Shown: positions 44,870 through 52,988 of the stretch, one piece after another
How the letters are laid out: each line of letters starts with the position of its first letter
How positions within the stretch are numbered: the stretch's first letter is position 1
From: JADJGC01 sp964617645
Lineage (GTDB): Bacteria > Zixibacteria > MSB-5A5 > CAIYYT01
Assembly: GCA_964617645.1 (NCBI GenBank)
Contig: CAZTYE010000001.1
Coordinates: forward strand, 460,072 to 524,071
DNA: 64,000 nucleotides
Direction: 5' to 3'
Program-made: the position numbers and the translations under genes
Notes under the pieces: model-generated
Databases searched by the model: none
Seen by the model: the letters and a program-made list of their open reading frames with translations, nothing else
Told to the model about the DNA's origin: nothing

Positions 44870-47257
44870 CAGGGTCATCTTGATCGAGTGTTCGCTCTGC
44901 TCGGTGCGCATCACCGCGAAGTACACCCCGGAAGCCACCGCGCGTTGCGTGTCATCGCTGCCGTCCCAGGTCACATCGTAATCGCCGGCGGCGCGCGGCT
45001 CATCGATCAGGCGTTTTACTGTCTGACCGAGAATATTGACAACTTCAATCACCACGCGCGAGGAACTGGCCAACTCAAAGCCGATGCTCGTAATCGGATT
45101 GAACGGATTCGGTGTGTTCTGATGCAGCCGAAACTCGCGCGGAAGCGCTTGCTCTTCGTTATCGTCGGCATCCAGCACAATGCCCGGTGAAAACGTGACC
45201 GATTGACTTATGAAGCCTTCTTTGTACGCCGTAACCACAAACTCGTCGTGAATATTGAAATCCACTTCGACGCTCGCACTGCCGGATCCGTCGGTCGTCG
45301 TTTGCAGGATCACATTTCCATTCTGCGTCAATGTAATCGTCGCGCCGGCGATCGCCGCATCACCGGAGACAAGTTCGAGATCGATTGACACCATTCCCGT
45401 GTCCGTCGGCTGCATGACTTCAAGCGCGCTCGCTTGCGGCAACGATGTCCACACCCGCAACGCCGGATCGCCGAAATAGTTCAAACCGTAGCACAGATCT
45501 CGATAATACGAATACAACGACTTGGAATGCCGCACCGCTTCCGCCGGATTCGCCTTCGACTCAAACAGATACTTGATGAAGGCCTCTTCCAGCCGCCACG
45601 AACTCGCCACCCAGCCCCAGCGCGAATACCCGACAAACGCTACGGCGCCGCCGTCGGGTTTGGTCAAAAACATCTCCGCAACACTCGGATTGGAACTGTT
45701 GAACGGCGGGGAATCCATATCGAACGCGGCATTGTCGCAGCCGATCGAGTAAACAACTCCCGGCTTGTCGTTAGCCGCCAGATTCGGCAAAAATCCGTGG
45801 GTTTCGTCGGTGCCGTTCGCCGTGAATAAAAACGACTTCGGCCAGAGATTGTATTCGTTCGACCGCAGCACCCAGCCGTCGTACACGCCATGAATCAGCA
45901 GCGTCATGAATCCCCAGCCCTCCGACATCTGCGCGATTGCGTCCGGCGCCAAAGGCCAGGCCGGATTCGCGGCGTCACCGGTGGGCGCTTCTACCAAGGC
46001 GTTAACATCGGAGGTCACGGTTGATGGAAACGCGGTGGCCAACAACTCCTGCTGGCCAACACCCTGATAATCGCGCATCTGATCGGCAGAGATAAACAAC
46101 GACCGGTTCAGGTAGTCGAAGTCGCCGCCGGCGGGATTCTTCTCGTACGCAATTAGCTTCTCCCCGTAGGCGGTAAATTCACCCGGCTGATTAAATGGCA
46201 GCCGCCCAACCAGTAACTCCGCATTCAAGTCCGGCTGATCCTGATACGGCTCGCCATAAATTCCGTCGCCGTCGGCGTCCCAGTTCCCGTTGACGTCGCC
46301 GAAATACAAATCACAGATATTCTGAAATTGCAGGTCGGGCATGGTCGACGCGTTGGCATGGTAGGCGTAGCGAATCGGCAGTACCGTTTCGTCGCCGCCC
46401 AATAGCACATACTGCGTGCCTGCGTTGTAGTTCTCGATCAAGAAATTCCGAAGCTTCTCCGCATCGTCCACGCCGGCGTAAGCGGCCGTTATCGCTGCGA
46501 TATCAAACATCGCAACCGTCAATCCCTGAGCTTGCTTCCACATCGCCAATGGCATCAGCTCATCGAAGAACTCACCGGCGGTCACTATCAGATAGTCGGC
46601 TCCGTTCGCTGATGAGCCGCTCTTCGTAACCGTCCGCCTCGATTCGGTTGCCCGATTGACTTGACTAAGCAATTCCCGGTGCTGCTCAGAGTTGATTACC
46701 GAATATTCAAGATCATCCGAACCGAAGATTTGAAGATCAACTTGCGACGAAAGAAACAGCCGCGCTTCTTGCGGCTCCCAGCGAAACGGCTCTATCGACA
46801 ACGTGATGACTTGCTTGCCGCCTATGAGCATCCGATCCCTGACAACTTCGCGCGAATCCAAATCACGGTCTTGTTCGCGAAGCCGCCGCAGTCCGCTCGA
46901 GTAAAATTCCGCCGCTCGGAAATCGTCTCCCGCGAATGTAGCGATCTGGTCTGATGCCAACTTGAGTTTCTCGCCGAAAAGAGTTTCTGTCGCGACTTCC
47001 GCCACGACCGAGTCGATGGACCCCGCATCGATAACCAAACGAAGAATCCTCACCGGTAATCCGTCGCGACCAACGGCATACTCGCCGCTCGATACGCGAT
47101 AGAGGATCACTTCGTCGACGCCGTCGTTGGACACAACCCCAAAATCTCCCACCGAAAACGACTGGCGCAGCGACAGCGCCGCGTCCACGACGAAGATTGG
47201 CCACGAAAGAAGGCCGCAAGTCACAACTAACGTTATTAACGACAGTAGTTTACGCAT
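44861..47257 (-). CDS. Gingipain-like cysteine protease (peptidase family C25) with type IX-like sorting domain
   Basis: A secreted protease of 798 residues. A signal peptide and a propeptide-like N-terminal region (about 25-205) precede the C25 domain, which starts at GADYLIVTAGEFFDELMPLA. The catalytic His is His456 in LLIHGVYDGW and the nucleophile is Cys507 in VYSIGCDNAAFD. VGYSRWGW and YGLNYFGDPALRVW complete the fold. An Ig-like region (about 620-700) and a final domain with FRLHQNTPNPFNPITSIGFEL and GVYFAVM follow. In Bacteroidetes this ending is a type IX secretion signal. Acidic DADGDGIYG may bind calcium. The ATG has an AGGA upstream. The target protein is unknown. Confidence 0.88.
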   Translation of the reverse strand: MRKLLSLITLVVTCGLLSWPIFVVDAALSLRQSFSVGDFGVVSNDGVDEVILYRVSSGEYAVGRDGLPVRILRLVIDAGSIDSVVAEVATETLFGEKLKLASDQIATFAGDDFRAAEFYSSGLRRLREQDRDLDSREVVRDRMLIGGKQVITLSIEPFRWEPQEARLFLSSQVDLQIFGSDDLEYSVINSEQHRELLSQVNRATESRRTVTKSGSSANGADYLIVTAGEFFDELMPLAMWKQAQGLTVAMFDIAAITAAYAGVDDAEKLRNFLIENYNAGTQYVLLGGDETVLPIRYAYHANASTMPDLQFQNICDLYFGDVNGNWDADGDGIYGEPYQDQPDLNAELLVGRLPFNQPGEFTAYGEKLIAYEKNPAGGDFDYLNRSLFISADQMRDYQGVGQQELLATAFPSTVTSDVNALVEAPTGDAANPAWPLAPDAIAQMSEGWGFMTLLIHGVYDGWVLRSNEYNLWPKSFLFTANGTDETHGFLPNLAANDKPGVVYSIGCDNAAFDMDSPPFNSSNPSVAEMFLTKPDGGAVAFVGYSRWGWVASSWRLEEAFIKYLFESKANPAEAVRHSKSLYSYYRDLCYGLNYFGDPALRVWTSLPQASALEVMQPTDTGMVSIDLELVSGDAAIAGATITLTQNGNVILQTTTDGSGSASVEVDFNIHDEFVVTAYKEGFISQSVTFSPGIVLDADDNEEQALPREFRLHQNTPNPFNPITSIGFELASSSRVVIEVVNILGQTVKRLIDEPRAAGDYDVTWDGSDDTQRAVASGVYFAVMRTEQSEHSIKMTLLK

Positions 47258-47488
47258 ACCATCCTGTTACTTCGAGTCTGCCGGCAGAAAGGAAGGGCAA
47301 CCGATATGCCAATCATTGCATACGAGACTAATAACTTAAGCAGTTATTAAACAACGAGTTACACAAACACCGAAAGGTTCAAAAGGGAACGGAGCGGATA
47401 CCGGACACGAAATCGGGATCGAAGCTGGGGAGCAATTCCCATATCTATGGGAGACTTACAATTTCAGAGAATTTTTTCCTGTTTTTAC

Positions 47489-47517
47489 TTGACTTGTGGG
47501 GAGTGTGGGTGGATATT
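47489..47517 (+). promoter_or_regulatory. mraZ: dcw cluster promoter
   Basis: TTGACT (47489-47494) and GATATT (47512-47517) are spaced by exactly 17 bases, preceded by a T-rich stretch. The predicted transcript start is near 47524, giving a leader of about 44 bases before the mraZ GTG. Confidence 0.65.
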
Positions 47518-47532
47518 TGGGGAAGAGTGGGG
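47497..47532 (+). promoter_or_regulatory. MraZ operator: four TGGG(G/T) boxes
   Basis: TGGGG at 47497, TGGGT at 47506, TGGGG at 47518 and TGGGG at 47528 lie as direct repeats at intervals of 9, 12 and 10 bases. MraZ is known to bind direct TGGGN repeats with about 10-base periodicity upstream of its own gene. Here the boxes cover the -35/-10 spacer and the predicted start site, which fits autorepression. Confidence 0.75.
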
Positions 47533-47567
47533 AATTACTGGTAACCACGGTTCTCGGTAGGTCGTAA

Positions 47568-48026
47568 GTGGTTCATTTTACTGGTCGTTACACCGTTTCC
47601 GTCGACGACAAAGGGCGAATTGCCATCCCGGCGAAAATGCGCTCGGCCGCAGCCGCGCTGGGATCGGAAAAGTTCCATGTCCGTAGCGGATTTGATGGCT
47701 GTCTCGACCTCCTCTCTGAGAGCGAATATAACTCGATCTCGGAGAAAATGTCAACCGACAAACCGCTTGACGACGAGAAGCAGCGCTTCCTCAAGCGCTT
47801 CATGTACCCCAACTCGGGAGAAGGCGTACCGGATGGGCAGGGTCGCATTGCGATTCCCAAGCACCTGCTCGAATTCGCGGGAATCACCGACAAGTGCCTC
47901 GTCATCGGCGTCGGCGACAAGATCGAAGTCTGGAACGAGGAGCGATTCGACAGTTACCAACGGTCATTCAAGATGACACCGGAACAGGTGGTCGAATTCT
48001 TGTATGGCACGGGCAAGGGTAGTTGA
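47568..48026 (+). CDS. mraZ: Transcriptional regulator MraZ
   Basis: MraZ is the conserved first gene of division/cell-wall clusters and a DNA-binding repressor of its own promoter. It has 152 residues with two SpoVT/AbrB-like half domains: VSVDDKGRIAIPAKMR near the N-terminus and GVPDGQGRIAIPKHLLEFAG near residue 95. It starts at GTG 47568 with AGG six bases upstream. The stop overlaps rsmH as TTGA. Direct-repeat boxes matching its known site lie in the promoter just upstream. Confidence 0.95.
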   Translation: MVHFTGRYTVSVDDKGRIAIPAKMRSAAAALGSEKFHVRSGFDGCLDLLSESEYNSISEKMSTDKPLDDEKQRFLKRFMYPNSGEGVPDGQGRIAIPKHLLEFAGITDKCLVIGVGDKIEVWNEERFDSYQRSFKMTPEQVVEFLYGTGKGS

Positions 48027-48973
48027 GCGCTTGGTCGGAATCGGCTCATAGTCCGGCGCACACTCCGGTCCTTCTCAACGAAGTAGTCAATCTTCTTCCG
48101 TTCGGCGCGCGCCTGATCGTGGATGGCACTATCGGGGGCGGCGGTCACGCGGAAGCCATCTTGCGGAGACTGGGAAAGGACGCGCAGTTGATCGGATTCG
48201 ACCGGGATGTCGAGGCCTTAGCCGCAACCGAACGGCGGCTTGGCGTGTACAATGGACAGTTCCGTTTGGTGCACGATTCGTACGCGAACTTCGACGCGCA
48301 CCTCGGAGCCGACGCGAAAGGGGCCATCGATTTCATGCTGCTTGACCTTGGTTTATCATCCCGGCAACTCGCCGGCGGTCGCGGCTTTTCGCACCAGAGC
48401 GAAAACGATCCGCTCGATCTGCGTTTCGACGACACGCACGGCGAGTCGCTGGCCCAGCGTCTGCGCCATGTCGATCCGCAATCCCTGACCAAGATCCTCG
48501 CAGAGTACGGCGAGATCAACAAGCCGCAGCGCGTCGCGCGCGCCATTTTCGACTCGCGCAAGCAGCTTAACACCGTTGCCGACCTGCTCGCCGTACTGCA
48601 GCCGGTCACGCCGCGTCAGCATGCCAGGCAATTCCTGTCGCAAGTTTGGCAGGCGCTGCGCATCTGGGTGAACGACGAGCTACGGCAGGTTCAAATCGTC
48701 CTGCCCAAGATTGTCGACTGGCTCCGCCCGGGCGGCGTCATGGCTGTAATCAGCTTCCAATCGCTCGAAGATCGCATGGTCAAGCAGTTCCTCGCGCAGC
48801 AGGAAAACCCCTGCATCTGTCCGCGCGAGTTGCCCCGCTGCGTCTGTGGGCGCACTCCCACGATGAAGAAAGTCACGCGCAAAGCGATCAAGCCGAGCGC
48901 TGAAGAAATAGAAAGCAATCCGCGATCGCGCTCGGCGCGGTTGCGGGCGGCGGTTCGCTTATCGACCTCTTGA
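48023..48973 (+). CDS. rsmH: 16S rRNA (cytosine-1402 N4)-methyltransferase
   Basis: RsmH (MraW) methylates C1402 of 16S rRNA with S-adenosylmethionine. Motifs are HTPVLLNEVVNLL, VDGTIGGGGHAEAILRRL (SAM loop), FMLLDLGLSSRQL, RGFSHQSENDPLDLRFD, QALRIWVNDEL and VISFQSLEDRMVK, ending with Cys-rich CICPRELPRCVCG. It has 316 residues from a TTG at 48023 that overlaps the mraZ stop; no better start fits. A strong hairpin lies between its end and ftsL. Confidence 0.95.
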   Translation: MSAWSESAHSPAHTPVLLNEVVNLLPFGARLIVDGTIGGGGHAEAILRRLGKDAQLIGFDRDVEALAATERRLGVYNGQFRLVHDSYANFDAHLGADAKGAIDFMLLDLGLSSRQLAGGRGFSHQSENDPLDLRFDDTHGESLAQRLRHVDPQSLTKILAEYGEINKPQRVARAIFDSRKQLNTVADLLAVLQPVTPRQHARQFLSQVWQALRIWVNDELRQVQIVLPKIVDWLRPGGVMAVISFQSLEDRMVKQFLAQQENPCICPRELPRCVCGRTPTMKKVTRKAIKPSAEEIESNPRSRSARLRAAVRLSTS

Positions 48974-48976
48974 GGA

Positions 48977-49013
48977 TGTGAGGCGGTTGGTCACGGATGG
49001 CCGCCGCCTCACA
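48977..49013 (+). promoter_or_regulatory. Stable hairpin just upstream of ftsL
   Basis: TGTGAGGCGG (48977-48986) pairs perfectly with CCGCCTCACA (49004-49013) around a 17-base loop. The stem ends two bases before the ATG at 49016. No T-run follows, so it is not a simple terminator. It may limit ftsL translation, protect the mRNA or help polymerase pausing. Confidence 0.6.
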
Positions 49014-49015
49014 CA

Positions 49016-49435
49016 ATGATATCGGATATGACCAAGGCATCCTGGACGGAACAGAAGCGACATCAGAAAAATCAAAAGCGCCGGCGCGTCGCGCTTTTCT
49101 GTGGCATGTTGGCGCTCATCTTTGTCTTCGCCTACTTGTTCATCTGGCAGCGGGTGCGGACGCTCGAATTAGCTGATCAACATGCGGCCGTCAAGAATTC
49201 CGTCCGGCTCCTCAAAGAAAAATGCCAGTCACTGCAGTATGAGGTCGAGTTTCTCGCTTCGCTGGAGAACGTCGAGCGCGTCGCACGCCGCGACTTGGGG
49301 CTTCTGACTCTGCAGGAAGCGCAGCTTGTCAAGTTTACTTTGCCCAAACCGGCGCCCGTGAAGACCGACTCCGCCAAACGTCCACCCGAAATGAAAACTC
49401 CTTCATCAAAGAAAGTGAACCGGCGCGGCGCATGA
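49016..49435 (+). CDS. ftsL: Cell division protein FtsL-like
   Basis: FtsL is a small bitopic protein that with FtsB and FtsQ activates FtsWI. This one has 139 residues: a basic cytoplasmic head (WTEQKRHQKNQKRRR), one membrane helix (VALFCGMLALIFVFAYLFIW), a periplasmic coiled coil (about 55-85, with VKNSVRLLKEKCQSLQYEVE) and a Pro/Lys-rich tail. Sequence similarity in this family is low, so the call rests on topology and on its position between rsmH and ftsI. The ATG at 49016 or that at 49028 may be the start. Neither has an obvious ribosome site. Confidence 0.82.
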   Translation: MISDMTKASWTEQKRHQKNQKRRRVALFCGMLALIFVFAYLFIWQRVRTLELADQHAAVKNSVRLLKEKCQSLQYEVEFLASLENVERVARRDLGLLTLQEAQLVKFTLPKPAPVKTDSAKRPPEMKTPSSKKVNRRGA

Positions 49436-51513
49436 CTAACGGTGGCGGCTTTTTCATCTCCCGCAGTCGTGTTTATTCCTTGCTGGTCATCTTCGGTCTG
49501 GTTTTCGCCGCCTTGATCGTCCGGTTGACGTTTGTGCAATTGTCGTGGGGCGAGCGCTACCGCGCGATTGCCGATTCCCAGAGCAAAGGCGAAATCGAAG
49601 TCCCTGCCGAACGCGGTCGCATTCTCGACGCGCAAGGCCGGACGCTGGCGACCAATGTCCCGCGTCGGTCATTTTTCGCCTATCCGCCCGACAGTCAGGC
49701 GGCGCTCGAAATCGCCAACTTCATCGCGCCCTATATGAACGTCTCGCGCCCCGAGCTGCGCAACCGTCTCAGCGGCCGCATCGAGCAGTTTTCGTGGCTC
49801 TGTCGCCGCCTCGACGACGAGCGCGCCAATGCCATCGAAGCCCGCGCTCTTCCCGGTCTGTTCAGCCAGCGCGAGATGATGCGTGTCTACCCGCGCGAAA
49901 ACCTTGGCCGCGATTTGATGGGCGCCGTCGATACCGACAATCGCGGCATTTCCGGACTGGAACTGGCCCTCGATTCAGTGCTCGTGGGCACGCCCGGCAA
50001 AACGCGCGTCGAGCGCGATGCCGTCGGCAAAATCTATCGCGTCGCCAGCAAAGACGTTCTCGATCCGCGCAATGGCAACGACGTGCAACTCACCATCGAT
50101 CTCGATTGGCAAACTATCGTCGAAGAAGAACTGCAGCGCGGCGTCGACTCGTTCAATGCCCAATCCGGACTCGCTGTCTTCATCAAACCAAATGACGGCG
50201 CAATTCTCGCGATGGCGTCCTACTATCCCAAGTCCAAGAGCGCAGCCTCTCAGAAAAACGAAGTTATCGCCGACGTCTTCGAGCCCGGCTCAGTATACAA
50301 ACTCATCGCGATTGCCGGCGCCCTTGAAGAAGGCGCTGTCCGTCCGACCGATCTGTTCAATTGCGGCGGCGGCAAAGCGCAGTTCAACGGCAAATGGCTG
50401 CGCGACGACAAGAAGTGGGGCGCGATTTCCGTCCGCGACATCTTCGTGTACTCTTCCAACATTGGCACCGCCAAAGTGGCTATCGACATGGGCGCGCAGA
50501 AGCTCTTCAAGTACTCGAAGTACTTCGGGTTTGGCATGAAGAACGGCATCGATGTGCCCGGCGAGATGCCCGGCATTCTCCGCGAGCCCCGCAAATGGTC
50601 GGATTTCTGGACGGCGCAGGCCGCAATGGGTCACGGCATCAGCGTTACGGCGCTGCAATTGGCGTCCGCCTTCACCGTCGTGGTCTCCGCCGGTACGCTT
50701 TACCAACCCTATCTCATCCGGCAAGTGACGGCGCCGACCGGCGAGATCCTGCAACAGCACAGCCCGACAAAGATTCGCACGCTGCTGTCCGATGAAACTT
50801 GCCGCATCATGCAGCGCTTCATGACCGAGGTTGTCGATACCGGTACGGCCAAATACTCGAAATCGAAAATCGTCACGTTCGCCGGCAAAACCGGCACCGC
50901 GCAAAAGCCGAATCTCGAAACCGGCGGCTATTATGCGAACAGCTACATATCCTCGTTCGCCGGATTCTTCCCGGCGCAAAGTCCGGTCGCGGTCGGTGTG
51001 ATCGTATTGGACGACGCCCAGCCGATTCACTACGCCGGTATGACTTCGGGGCGGATCTTCCGCCGCATCGCCGAGCGCATCTCCACCAAAGAGCGGCTCG
51101 CGGAATCGCCGCAGTTTGCGCAGGCCAAAGAAAAATCTCAACCTCGCTCGGTCCGGGTTCCGGAATTGGCCGGACATACGGTGGCGACGGTGCAAGAGTT
51201 GCTCGATTCTCTGCCGCTGCAAGTGCAGTACATCGCGCAAGGCGATGTTATCGCGCGGCAGGTGCCGGAAGCCGGAACGCTGCTTACCGAGGGTGAGCGC
51301 TTGATTGTCCAACTTGCTCCCGCCGTCGCCGATTCCGTCGGCGAGTTCGATTCTCTGGTCGGACTCTCCGTGCGCAACGCGATCGCACAAGTCAAGCGCT
51401 GGGGCTATCAGTTTGATGTCGAGGGTTCCGGTTTCGTCAAACTCGTCGTCGAGACAACGCTGGACTCGACGGCGACGGCGCGCACCCTCAAACTTGTCTG
51501 CGCGATCGACTAA
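49432..51513 (+). CDS. ftsI: Division transpeptidase (class B PBP) with C-terminal PASTA domains
   Basis: FtsI cross-links septal peptidoglycan with FtsW. One N-terminal membrane helix (VYSLLVIFGLVFAALIVRL) and the PBP dimerisation part (VPAERGRILDAQGRTLATN) precede the transpeptidase domain. Its active-site motifs are SVYK (Ser287 to Lys290 in FEPGSVYK), SSN (341-343) and KTG (486-488 in FAGKTGTAQ). Two PASTA domains follow, from about residue 570 (VRVPELAGHTVATVQELLDS) and from about 635 (DSLVGLSVRNAIAQVKRWGY). It has 693 residues. It overlaps ftsL by four bases, and murE begins 11 bases later. Confidence 0.94.
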   Translation: MTNGGGFFISRSRVYSLLVIFGLVFAALIVRLTFVQLSWGERYRAIADSQSKGEIEVPAERGRILDAQGRTLATNVPRRSFFAYPPDSQAALEIANFIAPYMNVSRPELRNRLSGRIEQFSWLCRRLDDERANAIEARALPGLFSQREMMRVYPRENLGRDLMGAVDTDNRGISGLELALDSVLVGTPGKTRVERDAVGKIYRVASKDVLDPRNGNDVQLTIDLDWQTIVEEELQRGVDSFNAQSGLAVFIKPNDGAILAMASYYPKSKSAASQKNEVIADVFEPGSVYKLIAIAGALEEGAVRPTDLFNCGGGKAQFNGKWLRDDKKWGAISVRDIFVYSSNIGTAKVAIDMGAQKLFKYSKYFGFGMKNGIDVPGEMPGILREPRKWSDFWTAQAAMGHGISVTALQLASAFTVVVSAGTLYQPYLIRQVTAPTGEILQQHSPTKIRTLLSDETCRIMQRFMTEVVDTGTAKYSKSKIVTFAGKTGTAQKPNLETGGYYANSYISSFAGFFPAQSPVAVGVIVLDDAQPIHYAGMTSGRIFRRIAERISTKERLAESPQFAQAKEKSQPRSVRVPELAGHTVATVQELLDSLPLQVQYIAQGDVIARQVPEAGTLLTEGERLIVQLAPAVADSVGEFDSLVGLSVRNAIAQVKRWGYQFDVEGSGFVKLVVETTLDSTATARTLKLVCAID

Positions 51514-51524
51514 AGGCACTGGGT

Positions 51525-52988
51525 ATGGTGATGTTCAAAGAACTGGTCGCGGACATAAGAGACATCGAAATCACGGGTGACTCGTCGATTGAGATCGCCG
51601 GGGTCGAGGTCGACAGCCGCATGGTCCAAGCGCGTGATCTCTTTATCGCGATACCCGGAGAAAAGCAGGACGGTCGCGCGTTCGTCAAGGACGCCGTATC
51701 CCGCGGCGCCGTCGCCGTCGTTTCTTCAGCTCCCATTTCCGAGCCGGTTTCCTGTTTCGCCCGCGTCGGCGACATTCGGCGCGCCACGGCGCAAATAGCC
51801 GCGCGCTACTACGACTTTCCCAGCCGCCGGATGAAGATGATCGGCATCACTGGCACCAACGGCAAAACCACGATCACCTGGCTGCTCAAATCGATTCTCG
51901 ATCAGTGTCTCCATCCGGTCGGCGTAATCGGTACTCTCGGCTATTTCACTCCTAAGCACGTTTTTGAATCGGTGAATACCACGCCGGGCCCGCTTGAGCT
52001 CGAGCGTATGCTCGCCTTGATGCGTTCTGAGGGCGCAGCTTCCGTTGTGATGGAAGTTTCATCGCATGCGCTCGCGATGTCGCGCGTCGAGGAACTTGAT
52101 TTCGACGTCGTCGCGATCAGCAACATCACGCAGGACCATTTCGACTACCACAAGACCTTCGAGAACTACCGCGAAGCCAAGGCGCACATTCTCGACCTCG
52201 TAGCCGCGCCGAACCAGTGGGCGGTGCTCAACCGCGACGACGCCAGTTATGACTATCTCGCGCAGCGCGTACGCTCGTCGCAGCTCAGCTTCGCCTTCGA
52301 CAATCCCGCCGCCGACGTGCGCTTGGAAAACATCGTCATGTCCACCGCCGGATCAAGCTTCACGCTCGTCACGCCGGCCGGCAGGGAGCGGGTCCAACTC
52401 AAACTGCTCGGCCGCTTCAATCTCGAAAACGCCCTCTGCGCGGCAACCTGCGCGCTGGCTATCGGTATCGATCCCGCAACTATCGCCGCCGGTTTGAGTG
52501 AACGGGAATTCGTTCATGGTCGGGCACAAAAAGTGGACTGCGGGCAGTCGTTTACGGTGCTGATCGATTATGCCCACACGCCGGACGCGCTCGTCAAGAT
52601 TCTCGAAACGGCGCGCCAGATTACCAAAGGCCGCCTGCTGGCGCTGTTTGGCTGCGGCGGAGACCGCGATCGCAGCAAACGTCCGCTGATGGCGCAGGCT
52701 GTCTCGGCCAATGCCGACATCATCATCGTTACGTCCGATAATCCGCGCACCGAAGACCCGCAGCAGATCATTCGCGATATCGAGCCCGGTCTCGATCGCC
52801 GCAAAGAAGTCCATATCAACGCCGACCGCCGTGTTGCGATCGGCGAAGCGCTTGCCCTGTGCCGCCCCGACGACCTGCTTGTCATCGCCGGCAAGGGACA
52901 CGAGAACTATCAAATTCTCGGAACGACCAAGCACCACTTTGATGACCGCGAAGTCGTCGAGGAATATCTCAAGGGGAAAAAACCATGA
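51525..52988 (+). CDS. murE: UDP-N-acetylmuramoyl-tripeptide synthetase (diaminopimelate type)
   Basis: MurE adds the third amino acid to UDP-MurNAc-L-Ala-D-Glu. The ATP loop is GITGTNGKTTITWLL. Other blocks are VNTTPGPLELERML, VVMEVSSHALAMSRV (carbamylated-Lys region nearby), SNITQDHFDYHKTFENYREAK, DYAHTPDALVKIL and FGCGGDRDRSKRPLM. TSDNPRTEDPQQII contains the DNPR motif that marks meso-diaminopimelate specificity. It has 487 residues from the ATG at 51525, with a second ATG at 51531. It overlaps murF by four bases. Confidence 0.96.
   Translation: MVMFKELVADIRDIEITGDSSIEIAGVEVDSRMVQARDLFIAIPGEKQDGRAFVKDAVSRGAVAVVSSAPISEPVSCFARVGDIRRATAQIAARYYDFPSRRMKMIGITGTNGKTTITWLLKSILDQCLHPVGVIGTLGYFTPKHVFESVNTTPGPLELERMLALMRSEGAASVVMEVSSHALAMSRVEELDFDVVAISNITQDHFDYHKTFENYREAKAHILDLVAAPNQWAVLNRDDASYDYLAQRVRSSQLSFAFDNPAADVRLENIVMSTAGSSFTLVTPAGRERVQLKLLGRFNLENALCAATCALAIGIDPATIAAGLSEREFVHGRAQKVDCGQSFTVLIDYAHTPDALVKILETARQITKGRLLALFGCGGDRDRSKRPLMAQAVSANADIIIVTSDNPRTEDPQQIIRDIEPGLDRRKEVHINADRRVAIGEALALCRPDDLLVIAGKGHENYQILGTTKHHFDDREVVEEYLKGKKP

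Larger units (their letters stand above)
47258..47567. other. Divergent intergenic region between the protease gene and the dcw cluster
   Basis: About 310 bases. The right half carries the dcw promoter and MraZ boxes listed separately. The left half is AT-richer and should hold the protease promoter, but no pair of hexamers with good spacing stood out. No gene is supported. Confidence 0.7.
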
